Assembly (NCBI GenBank): GCA_947174375.1 | Contig: CAMWIS010000011.1 | Location: 1-20,798, forward strand | Direction of reading: 5' to 3' | From: an uncultured Bacteroidales bacterium | GTDB lineage: Bacteria > Bacteroidota > Bacteroidia > Bacteroidales > P3 | DNA length: 20,798 bases | In this document: piece after piece, positions 8,904 through 16,436 of the stretch | Layout of the letters: each line of letters starts with the position of its first letter | Position numbering within the stretch: the first letter of the stretch is position 1 | Notes under the pieces: generated by a model | Databases searched by the model: none | What the model was told of the DNA's origin: nothing | What the model saw: only the letters and a program-made list of their open reading frames with translations | Made by a program: the position numbers and the translations under genes

Positions 8904-8936
8904 CGTTAAAATAGGCGCAAAAGCAAGACGGCGGAT

Positions 8937-9971
8937 TTAGACCGTCATTTCACCGCGCAGGGGCGTGCTCAGCAAACGGCGGGTTTCCTCGAACGGACGG
9001 CGCAGCCCCAGCACGTACATCATTTTCGTGACGGCGGCTTCGGTCGTCATGTCGTAGCCGCTCACCACGCCCGCGGCTTTCAGCGGGTTGCTCGCGGCGT
9101 ATTTGCCCATTTCCACGGCGCCTTCGGTGCATTGCGTCACGTTGAGGATGGCGATGCCGCGTTGTACGGCGTCCGCCAGCGTCTGCGCGAAAGCGGGGGA
9201 GGTGGGCGCGTTGCCCGAACCGTAGGTGCCCAGCACCACGCCTTTCAGCCCCGGCGTGTTCAAAATCAGGCCCAGGGCTTCGGCGCTCATGCCCGGATGT
9301 ACCTTAACGATAAGTACGTTGACTTCCAAGTCAGTATGCGCGATAAGCCGCTTGTTCTCCGCCTTGGGGGCGGCGGGGGCGGGGCAAGACCATTTGATAT
9401 GGACGCCCGACTGCGCCAGCGGCGGGAAATTGGCCGACACGAACGCGCTGAAACTCTCCGCGCTGAATTTGGTGATGCGGTTGCCGCGGAACAGCCGGCT
9501 GCCGAACACGACGGCCACTTCCCGCAGCAGGGCCTGCCCGTTTTCGTCCGTGGCGGCGGCCATTTCAAGCGCGTTGATGAGGTTGTCCTTGCCGTCGCTC
9601 CGCAATACGCCGATGGGCAGTTGAGAGCCCGTCAGGATAACCGGTTTGTCGAGGTTCTCCAACATGAAACTCAGGGCGGAAGCCGTGTAGGCCATCGTAT
9701 CGGTGCCGTGCAGCACGACAAAGCCGTCGAAGTCGGCATAGCGCTTTTCGATGACCTGCGCGATGTGAATCCAGCCGTCCGGCCCCATGTCCGACGAGTC
9801 GATGAGGTGCTCGAAGCAGTAGGCTTCGATGTCGGCCCCTATGGACGACAGGCCGGGCACGGCCTCTATGAGGTTCTGGAAGTCGAAAGGCGACAGGCTG
9901 CCGGTTTCGGGATCCTGCACCATGCCGATGGTGCCGCCCGTATAAATGATAAGGATGCGTCGGTTTTTCAT
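8937..9971 (-). CDS. ansA: Type I (cytoplasmic-type) L-asparaginase
   Basis: The enzyme hydrolyses L-asparagine to aspartate and ammonia. The product is 344 residues from ATG at 9971. It carries both catalytic signatures: YTGGTIGM with Thr11, and LHGTDTMAYTASALSF with Thr90 and Asp91. Other family features are LTGSQLPIGVLRSDGKDN and a late GTYGSGNAP. There is no signal peptide, which fits the cytoplasmic type I family rather than the periplasmic type II. An in-frame upstream ATG at 10061 would add 30 residues with no family similarity and would lie beyond the -7 element, so I reject it. The gene is divergent from tryptophanase and upstream of secDF, with no clear terminator after it. Confidence 0.94.
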   Translation of the reverse strand: MKNRRILIIYTGGTIGMVQDPETGSLSPFDFQNLIEAVPGLSSIGADIEAYCFEHLIDSSDMGPDGWIHIAQVIEKRYADFDGFVVLHGTDTMAYTASALSFMLENLDKPVILTGSQLPIGVLRSDGKDNLINALEMAAATDENGQALLREVAVVFGSRLFRGNRITKFSAESFSAFVSANFPPLAQSGVHIKWSCPAPAAPKAENKRLIAHTDLEVNVLIVKVHPGMSAEALGLILNTPGLKGVVLGTYGSGNAPTSPAFAQTLADAVQRGIAILNVTQCTEGAVEMGKYAASNPLKAAGVVSGYDMTTEAAVTKMMYVLGLRRPFEETRRLLSTPLRGEMTV

Positions 9972-9976
9972 GGTCG

Positions 9977-9984
9977 CAAAATTA
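9977..9984 (-). promoter_or_regulatory. -7 promoter element for ansA, 5 nt before its start codon
   Basis: The minus strand reads TAATTTTG, matching TAnnTTTG. Only five bases separate it from the ATG at 9971. Transcription in this phylum usually starts a few nucleotides after the element, so the mRNA would be leaderless or nearly so. Its location also argues against the upstream ATG at 10061. No clear -33 element is seen. Confidence 0.5.
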
Positions 9985-10016
9985 GGGAAAAATTCGGTTA
10001 TTAAAATAATTTGTAT

Positions 10017-10024
10017 TAACTTTG
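10017..10024 (+). promoter_or_regulatory. -7 promoter element for tnaA
   Basis: The plus strand reads TAACTTTG, an exact match to TAnnTTTG. TTCG at 9993-9996 gives a near -33 element (consensus TTTG) at a 20-bp spacing. The predicted leader of roughly 35-40 nt is AT-rich and includes a weak hairpin, TTTTTT(CGGG)AAAAAA, at 10036-10051. It is too short for a TnaC-type leader peptide system. The divergent ansA element lies only 32 bp away. Confidence 0.6.
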
Positions 10025-10067
10025 TAGGCAGTTTGTTTTTTCGGGAAAAAATTAAAAACACAATACT

Positions 10068-11441
10068 ATGGAATTACCTTTCGCAGAATCTTGGAAAATC
10101 AAGATGGTGGAGCCTATCCGCAAAAGCACGCGCGAACAGCGTGAAAAATGGCTCAAGGACGCACACTACAATGTGTTCCAACTCAAATCCGAACAAGTTT
10201 ACATCGACTGCATCACCGACTCCGGTACCGGTTCGATGAGCGACCGTCAATGGGCGGCCATGATGATGGGCGACGAAAGCTATGCCGGCGCCTCGTCCTT
10301 CTTCCGCCTCAAAGACACCATCACCCGCCTCACGGGCTTTGAGTATGTGATCCCGACCCACCAGGGCCGTGCCGCCGAAAACGTATTGTTCAGCCACTTG
10401 GTAAAACCCGGTGCCATCGTTCCCGGCAACTCGCACTTCGACACCACCAAGGGTCACATCGAAAGCCGCAAGGCTACCGCCGTTGACTGCACGATCGACG
10501 AAGCCAAGGACACCCAGCTCGAACTTCCCTTCAAGGGCAACGTAGATCCCAAGAAATTGGAAAAGGTGTTGGCTGAAAGCGCCGACAAGGTGCCTTTCAT
10601 CATCGTTACCATTACCAACAACACCGCCGGCGGCCAGCCCGTTTCGATGCAGAACCTGCGCGAAGTAAGGGCCATCGCCGACAAATACAAGAAACGCCTC
10701 ATCCTCGACTCCGCCCGTTTTGCCGAAAACGCCTACTTCATCAAAACCCGTGAAAAAGGCTACGAAAACAAGACGATTAAGGAAATCGTAAAGGAAATCT
10801 ATTCGTTGGCCGATGCCATGACCATGTCGGCCAAGAAAGACGGTATCGTGAACATGGGCGGTTTCATCGCCACCCGTCACGAAGACTGGTACGAAGGCGC
10901 CAAGTGCTTCTGCATTCCTTTCGAAGGCTACCTTACCTACGGCGGTATGAACGGCCGTGATATGGACGCCCTGGCGGTCGGTTTGGACGAAAACACCGAG
11001 TTCGACAACCTCGAAACCCGTATCAAACAGGTGGAATACCTGGCCAAACGCTTCGACGAATTCGGCATTCCCTACCAGCGTCCCGTCGGTGGTCACGCCA
11101 TCTTCGTAGATGCCACCCGTATCCTTACCCAGGTGCCCAAGGAAGAATTCCCGGCCCAGACGCTTACCACCGAGCTCTATTTGGAAGCCGGTATCCGCGG
11201 TTGCGAAATCGGTTACATCTTGGCCGACCGCGACCCCGTTACGCGTGAAAACCGTTTCGGCGGCCTCGACCTGCTCCGTCTCTGCATCCCGCGTCGTGTA
11301 TATACCAACAACCACATGGACGTGATTGCCGTGGCCATGAAGAACGTGTTTGACCGTCGCGACCAAATCAAACGCGGTGTCAAGATTGTTTGGGAAGCCG
11401 AACTGATGCGTCACTTTACGGTTCAATTGGAGAAGTTGTAA
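10068..11441 (+). CDS. tnaA: Tryptophanase (L-tryptophan indole-lyase)
   Basis: This PLP enzyme splits L-tryptophan into indole, pyruvate and ammonia. The 457-residue protein carries LTDSGTG-like DCITDSGTGSMSD, PTHQGRAAENV, TNNTAGGQPVS, DSARFAENAYFIK and MSAKKD, where Lys257 should form the Schiff base. Residues that separate tryptophanase from the close relative tyrosine phenol-lyase favour tryptophanase: HFDTTKGH has Asp125 where the lyase has Thr, IRGCEIG lacks the lyase arginine, and the C-terminus is HFTVQL with His449 rather than Phe. Codon choice leans to CGT, GGT and ACC, unlike the next gene, which suggests high expression. No tryptophan permease follows; a terminator does. The start at 10068 fits the promoter. 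Confidence 0.96.
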   Translation: MELPFAESWKIKMVEPIRKSTREQREKWLKDAHYNVFQLKSEQVYIDCITDSGTGSMSDRQWAAMMMGDESYAGASSFFRLKDTITRLTGFEYVIPTHQGRAAENVLFSHLVKPGAIVPGNSHFDTTKGHIESRKATAVDCTIDEAKDTQLELPFKGNVDPKKLEKVLAESADKVPFIIVTITNNTAGGQPVSMQNLREVRAIADKYKKRLILDSARFAENAYFIKTREKGYENKTIKEIVKEIYSLADAMTMSAKKDGIVNMGGFIATRHEDWYEGAKCFCIPFEGYLTYGGMNGRDMDALAVGLDENTEFDNLETRIKQVEYLAKRFDEFGIPYQRPVGGHAIFVDATRILTQVPKEEFPAQTLTTELYLEAGIRGCEIGYILADRDPVTRENRFGGLDLLRLCIPRRVYTNNHMDVIAVAMKNVFDRRDQIKRGVKIVWEAELMRHFTVQLEKL

Positions 11442-11469
11442 TCGTCTGTGTGACGGACAACGTATAGCG

Positions 11470-11517
11470 AAAAGCGATGTCGGGGGCCGGAGACGGTCTG
11501 CGATGTCGCTTTTTTTC
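11470..11517 (+). terminator. Intrinsic terminator after tnaA
   Basis: AAAAGCGATGTC pairs with GATGTCGCTTTT, nine pairs counting two G-T wobbles plus A-T extensions, followed by a run of seven T residues. The loop is long (about 20 nt) but GC-rich and may fold further. It begins 28 nt after the tnaA stop and ends only 17 nt before the nitrilase-family start, where I see no -7 element. Confidence 0.75.
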
Positions 11518-11533
11518 GTGAAAATCGGTTGTA

Positions 11534-12349
11534 ATGGAACGGAATCCGAAGCCCGTCTTGCACGTGGCCCTGTTGCAGACCTGTCCCGCCTGGGGCGACG
11601 CCGGCGCGAGTTGCGCGGCGGCGGAGCGGTTGTTGCGTCCGTTGACGGACGCGGCGGCGGAGCGGCCCGACCTGGTCGTGCTGCCGGAGATGTTCGCCAC
11701 CGGTTTCGGCTTGCCGTTGCAGGAGGCCCTGCCGGCCGGCGATGCGGTGTTGCGGTGGATGCGGACGGTGGCGGCCCGAAGCGGCGCGGTCGTCGTCGGC
11801 ACGACGGCGACGCGCGACGGCGCGGGGCGCGCGGTGAACCGGCTGTGGTGGGTGCGTCCCGACGGCAGTGAGGCCCATTACGACAAACGGCATCTTTTCG
11901 GCCTGGGTACGGAAAAGCGCGACTACGCGCCCGGCGCGCCGCACGAGCCGGTGGAGATAGCGGGTTGGCGCGTGATGCCCAACATCTGTTACGATTTGCG
12001 TTTTCCGGACTATTGCCGCAACCGGCTCGTGCGCGCCGCTTCGGGCACCGGTTACGCTTACGACGTGGCCTTGTTTCCCGCTTCGTGGCCGACCGCCCGC
12101 ATCGCGCATTGGCGGCTCTTGTTGCAGGCGCGGGCCGTGGAGAACATGGCCTATGCGCTCGGCGTCAACCGCGTGGGCGAGGATGCGCAAGGCTTGGCGC
12201 ATGGCGGTTGTTCGATGGCGGTAAGCCCCAAAGGCCGGGTGCTTTGGCAGGGGGGCGACCGCGAGGAAGCGGTCTGCGTGGCCTTGGAATGGCAGGCTTT
12301 GGCCGCCTACCGGCAAAAGTTCCCGGTGGCGGAAGACTGGACGGCATAG
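11534..12349 (+). CDS. Nitrilase-superfamily amidohydrolase, omega-amidase (YafV-like)
   Basis: Members of this branch hydrolyse small amides, notably alpha-ketoglutaramate or alpha-ketosuccinamate formed by side reactions of glutamine or asparagine transamination. The 271-residue protein shows the full Glu-Lys-Cys triad: Glu52 in VVLPEMFATGF, Lys118 in YDKRHLFGLG, and Cys152 in NICYDLRFP. The YDKRHLF and CYDLRFP forms are typical of the YafV/omega-amidase branch. It has no signal peptide. Base composition is markedly more GC-rich than tnaA just upstream. The gene is 12 bp upstream of tamL and so probably in its transcript. The exact substrate is inferred from the family. Confidence 0.85.
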   Translation: MERNPKPVLHVALLQTCPAWGDAGASCAAAERLLRPLTDAAAERPDLVVLPEMFATGFGLPLQEALPAGDAVLRWMRTVAARSGAVVVGTTATRDGAGRAVNRLWWVRPDGSEAHYDKRHLFGLGTEKRDYAPGAPHEPVEIAGWRVMPNICYDLRFPDYCRNRLVRAASGTGYAYDVALFPASWPTARIAHWRLLLQARAVENMAYALGVNRVGEDAQGLAHGGCSMAVSPKGRVLWQGGDREEAVCVALEWQALAAYRQKFPVAEDWTA

Positions 12350-12361
12350 CATAAAAAAAAG

Positions 12362-14776
12362 ATGGTTGGACGATATAAATATGGCTTGTTGCTCTTGTCG
12401 GCATTACTCCTGACGTCCTGTTCGGGGCTCCGGAAACTGCCGGAAGACGAGAGTCTGTTGATATCCAACCGCGTCAAGATAGAGCAGGAAGCCGGCAAAC
12501 GCGCCAAAGACAAGCGGATTGCGCCCAAGAACCTGACCGGCCTCATCACGCAGGAACCCAACAGCCGTTTTCTCGGCATCCGCATCAAATTGGGACTGTA
12601 CAGCAGCGCGAAAGACTCCGTCAACAACTGGTGGAACCGCAAGCTGCGCGAAAACGGCGAACCGCCCGTGGCCTTCGACAGCCTTTCCATCGACCAGTCG
12701 TTGGACCGTATGCGCCGTTATTTGGGCAACAAGGGCTATTTCGAGCCCGATTTCTCGGTGGAAGTCAAACATGTCGGCAAGCAGGAGCGCAAGGTCAAGG
12801 TACGTTATAAGGCGGTGCTGAACGAGCCCTACCGCCTGCGTTCGTTTACCAGCGTTATCCGTGACGACAGCGTGGCCGCCGTCCTGGCGGAGAATCCGCA
12901 GCCCTCGCTCATCGAAGTGGGGCAGATTTACGATGTGGAGACGCTTGACAAGGAGCGCGAACGCATTACCGGCATCCTGCGGAACGAGGGCTATTACGCC
13001 TTCAACAAAGAGTATATATCTTACAGGGTTGACAGCGCGTTGGGCGACCACGAAATGGACGTGACGCTGAACCTGCGCCGCGTGCAGTCGGCCGAAACCG
13101 ACAGCCTGGGGCGTTACCTGTATCTGCCGCATAAGAAATACTATATCGACGACGTGTATTTCCAGCCGCGCGTGTCGGCGCCCGACGCCCTGCGCGTGCC
13201 CGCCGTCGATACGTTGGTTTACCGCGATACCTATGGGCGGGGCCGTCGCCGCCGGGAGGGGCCGCCCTACTATCTCGTCATAACGGATCAGATGGAGACG
13301 CGCCGCCATAAACCCAAGGTCAAGCCGTCCACGCTCGTACAGAAGACGTTTTTGGCCGAGGGCGATTTGTTCCGGGCCGCCGAGGTGTCGCGTTCCTACG
13401 AAAACCTGAACGACTTGCGCATTTTCGGCTATACCGACATCCGCATCTCCGAAAAGGCTTACGATTCCACGCTGTCCTACGAAGAGAACAACAAGCTGGA
13501 ATGCCGCATCGACTTGGTGGAAAGCAAGAAATTCGGCTTGAGTACCGAGGCCGAGTTGACGACCTCTTCGGGCTTCATGCCGGGCGTGGCCGCCAATGTC
13601 ACGTTCCAAGACCGCAACCTGTTCCGCGGCGGCGAAATCCTGAACATCCGCCTGAGGGGGATGTACGAATTGCAGTCCACGTTCGACAACGACCGCAACC
13701 GCAGTTTCCTCAATACGTTCGAGATCAAGGGCGAGGTCAGCATCGATTTCCCCACCTTGCTGGCGCCGCTCTCGTTGGAACGCCGCGCGAAGGCGTTCCG
13801 CACCAAGAGCACGATATCGCTCAGTTACAGTTATCAAGACAAGGTGGAATACGCCCGCGGTATCTTTTTGGCCACTTGGGGCTATAATTGGCGGAAAGGG
13901 CGGTTCTCGCAGACGTTCAACCCCATCGAAATCAACACCGTGCAGATGCTGCGCGTGAGCCCGTGGTTCCAGGAGAACCTGGACGCGCTGAGTACGAGCA
14001 ACCTGCGCTTGAAATACCAGTACGAAGACCATTTCATTTTCGACTGGCGGTATCAGTTGGTTTACAGCGACCAAAAGCCGGGCGTCACCACCGACTTCAA
14101 CTTCTTCCGTTTCAACGCCGAAACGGCCGGCAACCTGCTCTACGGCATTGCGAAGGCCGTGGGCGCCAAGCAAAACGCGAACGGCCAGTATCAGGTGTTC
14201 GGTTTGCCGTTCTCGCAGTACGCGCGCATGGATATGGACTACAAGCACCATTTCGTGTTCGGCAAGGATGCGGCCTTGGTGTTCCGCGTGCTGGTGGGTG
14301 TCGGCTACAGCTATCTCAACGCCCAGTCGCTGCCTTACGAAAAGAGCTTTTACGCGGGCGGTAGCACCACCTTGCGCGCGTGGCCGCTCTATCAGGTGGG
14401 CCCCGGTAGCTATTCCAACCCGAACAACTACCGCATGGAACGCCTGGGCGATATGACGCTTATCCTGAACCTTGAACAGCGCTTTCCGATTATCGCGGGG
14501 CTGAAAGGCGCCGTTTTCCTCGACGCCGGCAACATCTGGCTCTTGAAAGACAACCCCGAATTCGAGGGCGGGCTTTTCGAGTTCAACAAGTTCTATAAGG
14601 ACATGACGTTCGGCACGGGCTTCGGCTTGCGCTACGACTTCAATTTCTTCATTGTCCGCGTCGATATGGGGATTCCGCTTTACAGCCCGGCCGAACCCAC
14701 GGGGCGGCGTTGGGTTGTGGAACGGCTGGTGGGCAAGGACTTGGTGTTTAACTTCGGCATCGGTTATCCGTTCTAA
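12362..14776 (+). CDS. tamL: TamL-type lipoprotein of the Omp85/BamA family
   Basis: TamL is the Bacteroidota lipoprotein version of TamA, an outer-membrane translocation and assembly factor. The 804-residue protein starts with a lipoprotein signal, LLLSALLLTSC, with Cys20 as lipidation site. Residues about 30-400 hold POTRA-like segments with the family-typical KLRENGEPPVAFD and YLGNKGYFEPDF, then ILRNEGYYAF. Residues about 415-804 form the surface-antigen-type barrel (FQDRNLFRGGEILNIRLRG) and end in GIGYPF; a final Phe is the normal outer-membrane barrel signal. The start at 12362 follows an A-rich stretch typical of this phylum. The nitrilase gene lies 12 bp upstream and the acyltransferase 4 bp downstream. 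A tamB partner is not in the window. BamA is less likely because of the lipobox. Confidence 0.87.
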   Translation: MVGRYKYGLLLLSALLLTSCSGLRKLPEDESLLISNRVKIEQEAGKRAKDKRIAPKNLTGLITQEPNSRFLGIRIKLGLYSSAKDSVNNWWNRKLRENGEPPVAFDSLSIDQSLDRMRRYLGNKGYFEPDFSVEVKHVGKQERKVKVRYKAVLNEPYRLRSFTSVIRDDSVAAVLAENPQPSLIEVGQIYDVETLDKERERITGILRNEGYYAFNKEYISYRVDSALGDHEMDVTLNLRRVQSAETDSLGRYLYLPHKKYYIDDVYFQPRVSAPDALRVPAVDTLVYRDTYGRGRRRREGPPYYLVITDQMETRRHKPKVKPSTLVQKTFLAEGDLFRAAEVSRSYENLNDLRIFGYTDIRISEKAYDSTLSYEENNKLECRIDLVESKKFGLSTEAELTTSSGFMPGVAANVTFQDRNLFRGGEILNIRLRGMYELQSTFDNDRNRSFLNTFEIKGEVSIDFPTLLAPLSLERRAKAFRTKSTISLSYSYQDKVEYARGIFLATWGYNWRKGRFSQTFNPIEINTVQMLRVSPWFQENLDALSTSNLRLKYQYEDHFIFDWRYQLVYSDQKPGVTTDFNFFRFNAETAGNLLYGIAKAVGAKQNANGQYQVFGLPFSQYARMDMDYKHHFVFGKDAALVFRVLVGVGYSYLNAQSLPYEKSFYAGGSTTLRAWPLYQVGPGSYSNPNNYRMERLGDMTLILNLEQRFPIIAGLKGAVFLDAGNIWLLKDNPEFEGGLFEFNKFYKDMTFGTGFGLRYDFNFFIVRVDMGIPLYSPAEPTGRRWVVERLVGKDLVFNFGIGYPF

Positions 14777-14780
14777 GATT

Positions 14781-15341
14781 ATGAAAAAGATAGCGGCTTT
14801 TATATTGCGTTGTTTCGGCTGGCGGGTGGAGGCCTTCGTTCCGCCCGAACGCCGCTACGTCCTGATTGTGGCGCCGCATACGAGCAATTGGGACTTCGTC
14901 ATCGGGCGCCTGGCGTTTTGGACGAAGGGCTTGCCGGCGCGCTTCCTGATTAAGAAAGAGTTTTTCCGATTCCCGATAGGCGGTTTGCTCAAGGCCTTGG
15001 GCGGCCTGCCCGTGGAACGCGGCAGGGGAGGCGGTCGCGCCGTGGAACAGTCCGTCCGCCTGTTGCAGACGCACGACCGGATGGCGCTCATCTTGACGCC
15101 CGAGGGCACGCGCCGCCGCAATCCGCATTGGAAAAAAGGCTTTTACTACATCGCGCAGGCCGCCCGACTGCCGGTTTATGTCGGTTATATCGACTATAAG
15201 GAAAAGGAGTGCCGCATTGTGGGCGCCATGCCAATCAGCGGCGATATCGAGGCCGACAGCCGTTATCTGATGGAGACCTATGCGGGCGTCACGGCACGCT
15301 ATCCGGCGCAGTTCGCATTGCCGGACTGGGGAAAGTGGTAA
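14781..15341 (+). CDS. Lysophospholipid acyltransferase family protein (PlsC-like)
   Basis: The family moves acyl chains to lysophospholipids or related envelope lipids at the inner membrane. The 186-residue protein has the catalytic H-x4-D box in APHTSNWDF (His33, Asp38), a second block at FLIKKEFFRFPIGG, and the substrate-binding PEGTR box at 107-111. It is shorter than typical PlsC (about 240 residues), matching small stand-alone members. I chose ATG at 14781, 4 bp after tamL, because an in-frame start at 14652 would overlap tamL by 125 bases and add unrelated sequence. It is probably the last gene of the nitrilase-tamL transcript; no terminator follows before the tRNA. The acceptor lipid is unknown. 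Confidence 0.87.
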   Translation: MKKIAAFILRCFGWRVEAFVPPERRYVLIVAPHTSNWDFVIGRLAFWTKGLPARFLIKKEFFRFPIGGLLKALGGLPVERGRGGGRAVEQSVRLLQTHDRMALILTPEGTRRRNPHWKKGFYYIAQAARLPVYVGYIDYKEKECRIVGAMPISGDIEADSRYLMETYAGVTARYPAQFALPDWGKW

Positions 15342-15357
15342 ATTCAAAAAAATGTCG

Positions 15358-15365
15358 TATCTTAG
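15358..15365 (+). promoter_or_regulatory. Probable -7 element for tRNA-Ser (and perhaps the exb cluster)
   Basis: TATCTTAG differs from TAnnTTTG at one base, and its surroundings (TCGTATCTTAGC) closely resemble the exact element at 20130 (TCGTATCTTTGC). It lies 64 nt upstream of the mature tRNA 5' end. No -33 TTTG is seen at normal spacing. Confidence 0.4.
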
Positions 15366-15391
15366 CGAACCTTTAAAAAAGGACAGCCACG

Positions 15392-15411
15392 CGGAATAAT
15401 TTGCTATTCCG
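15392..15411 (+). other. Hairpin in the tRNA-Ser leader
   Basis: CGGAATA and TATTCCG form a perfect 7-bp stem with a 6-nt loop, between the probable promoter and the tRNA. No T run follows, so it is not an intrinsic terminator. It may be a processing or spacer structure in the tRNA precursor. Confidence 0.35.
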
Positions 15412-15429
15412 TTGTAAATGTGGAGTTTC

Positions 15430-15520
15430 GGAGAGATGGCCGAGTGGTCGAAGGCGCACGCCTGGAAAGTGTGTAAGCGTCAAAAGCGCTTCTAGGGTTC
15501 GAATCCCTATCTCTCCGCCA
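15430..15520 (+). tRNA. tRNA-Ser, anticodon GGA
   Basis: The acceptor arms GGAGAGA and TCTCTCC pair fully, with discriminator G15517 and an encoded CCA at 15518-15520. The anticodon stem CACGC/GTGTG (one G-T) encloses the loop CTGGAAA, putting anticodon GGA at 15464-15466, which reads UCC and UCU. The T arm is TAGGG, TTCGAAT, CCCTA. The long variable arm (AAGCG...CGCTT region) is the class II mark of serine tRNAs. The exbB start codon lies 48 nt downstream. Confidence 0.97.
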
Positions 15521-15568
15521 AAACAAAGACAAACAAATTTACTCACCTAAATTTAAACTACAGTTGTT

Positions 15569-16396
15569 ATGAAAAAATTAATGGGAATGCTCACGATCGG
15601 CGCGATGTTCTTCTTTGGCGCGTCGAATTGGGTAATGGCGCAGGATGAAGCCCCGGCGGCCGCGACCCAAGAGGAAACGGTAGCCGAAGCGACGGAAGAT
15701 GCCGTTGAAGCGACGTTGGAAGAAGGCGTGGAAGCCGCGACGGAATTGGCCGTGGAATCCAAGACTTTCCACCAGGCCTTGAAAGAGAAATTCATTCAGG
15801 GTGGTGCCGGCTGGATGACCCCGATTCTGTTGGTGCTCATCATCGGTCTGACGTTGATTATCGAAAGAATCATCTATCTGAACCTTTCCACGACGAATAC
15901 CGAAAAGTTGCTCAAGAGCGTTGAAGATGCGCTGGCCAACGGCGGCATCGAAGCGGCCAAGGAAGTATGCCGCAACACGCGCGGCCCTGTCGCGAGCATT
16001 TTCTATCAAGGTCTGTTGCGTGCCGATGAAGGCGTGGAAATGATGGAAAAATCCGTTGTTTCCTACGGTGGCGTAGCGATGGGCCGTCTCGAAAAGAACC
16101 TCTCCTGGATCGCTTTCGTTATCGCGATTGCGCCTATGCTCGGGTTCTTGGGTACGGTAGTCGGTATGGTACAGGCGTTCGACGATATCGAAGCGGCCGG
16201 TGATATCTCCCCGACGGTTGTGGCCGGCGGTATGAAGGTGGCCTTGTTGACCACGGTATTCGGTCTTATCGTCGCCATCATCGTACAAACTTTCTACAAC
16301 TATCTGAGCGCGAAAGTGGACAGCTTGGTCAACTCGATGGAGGACGCTTCCATTTCGTTCATGGATATCATGGTGAAGTTCACCTCCAAACGATAG
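15569..16396 (+). CDS. exbB: MotA/TolQ/ExbB-family proton channel protein with cleavable signal and acidic N-terminus
   Basis: With ExbD this inner-membrane protein forms the proton channel that energises TonB-dependent transport. The 275-residue protein begins with a signal-peptide-like stretch (1-24, ending SNWVMA) followed by an Ala/Glu-rich acidic segment at about 26-64. Three membrane spans follow at about 83-103, 179-203 and 217-245. The family signature PMLGFLGTVVGMVQAF is at 189-204. E. coli ExbB has only a very short periplasmic N-terminus, so the acidic region is an addition. It heads a cluster with a small membrane protein and two ExbD genes. TolQ is the alternative, but the tandem ExbD arrangement favours ExbB. 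The 48 bp to the upstream tRNA hold no -7 element. Confidence 0.9.
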   Translation: MKKLMGMLTIGAMFFFGASNWVMAQDEAPAAATQEETVAEATEDAVEATLEEGVEAATELAVESKTFHQALKEKFIQGGAGWMTPILLVLIIGLTLIIERIIYLNLSTTNTEKLLKSVEDALANGGIEAAKEVCRNTRGPVASIFYQGLLRADEGVEMMEKSVVSYGGVAMGRLEKNLSWIAFVIAIAPMLGFLGTVVGMVQAFDDIEAAGDISPTVVAGGMKVALLTTVFGLIVAIIVQTFYNYLSAKVDSLVNSMEDASISFMDIMVKFTSKR

Positions 16397-16436
16397 ATAG
16401 AACCTGTTTCGTTGGGCATTTTTAAAACACGCTGAA

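Noticed and set aside
10074..11426. 450-codon minus-strand open frame opposite tryptophanase
   Set aside because: Tryptophanase is complete with all active-site motifs; the antisense frame shows only composition-driven sequence.
10068..11441. Tyrosine phenol-lyase instead of tryptophanase
   Set aside because: Asp125, the IRGCEIG segment and His449 match tryptophanase at the positions that separate the two enzymes.
12404..14251. 615-codon minus-strand open frame opposite tamL
   Set aside because: Antisense shadow of a gene with lipobox, POTRA-like and barrel features; its translation has no recognisable fold.
14652..14780. Upstream in-frame start of the acyltransferase
   Set aside because: It would overlap the conserved barrel end of tamL and add sequence unlike any acyltransferase.
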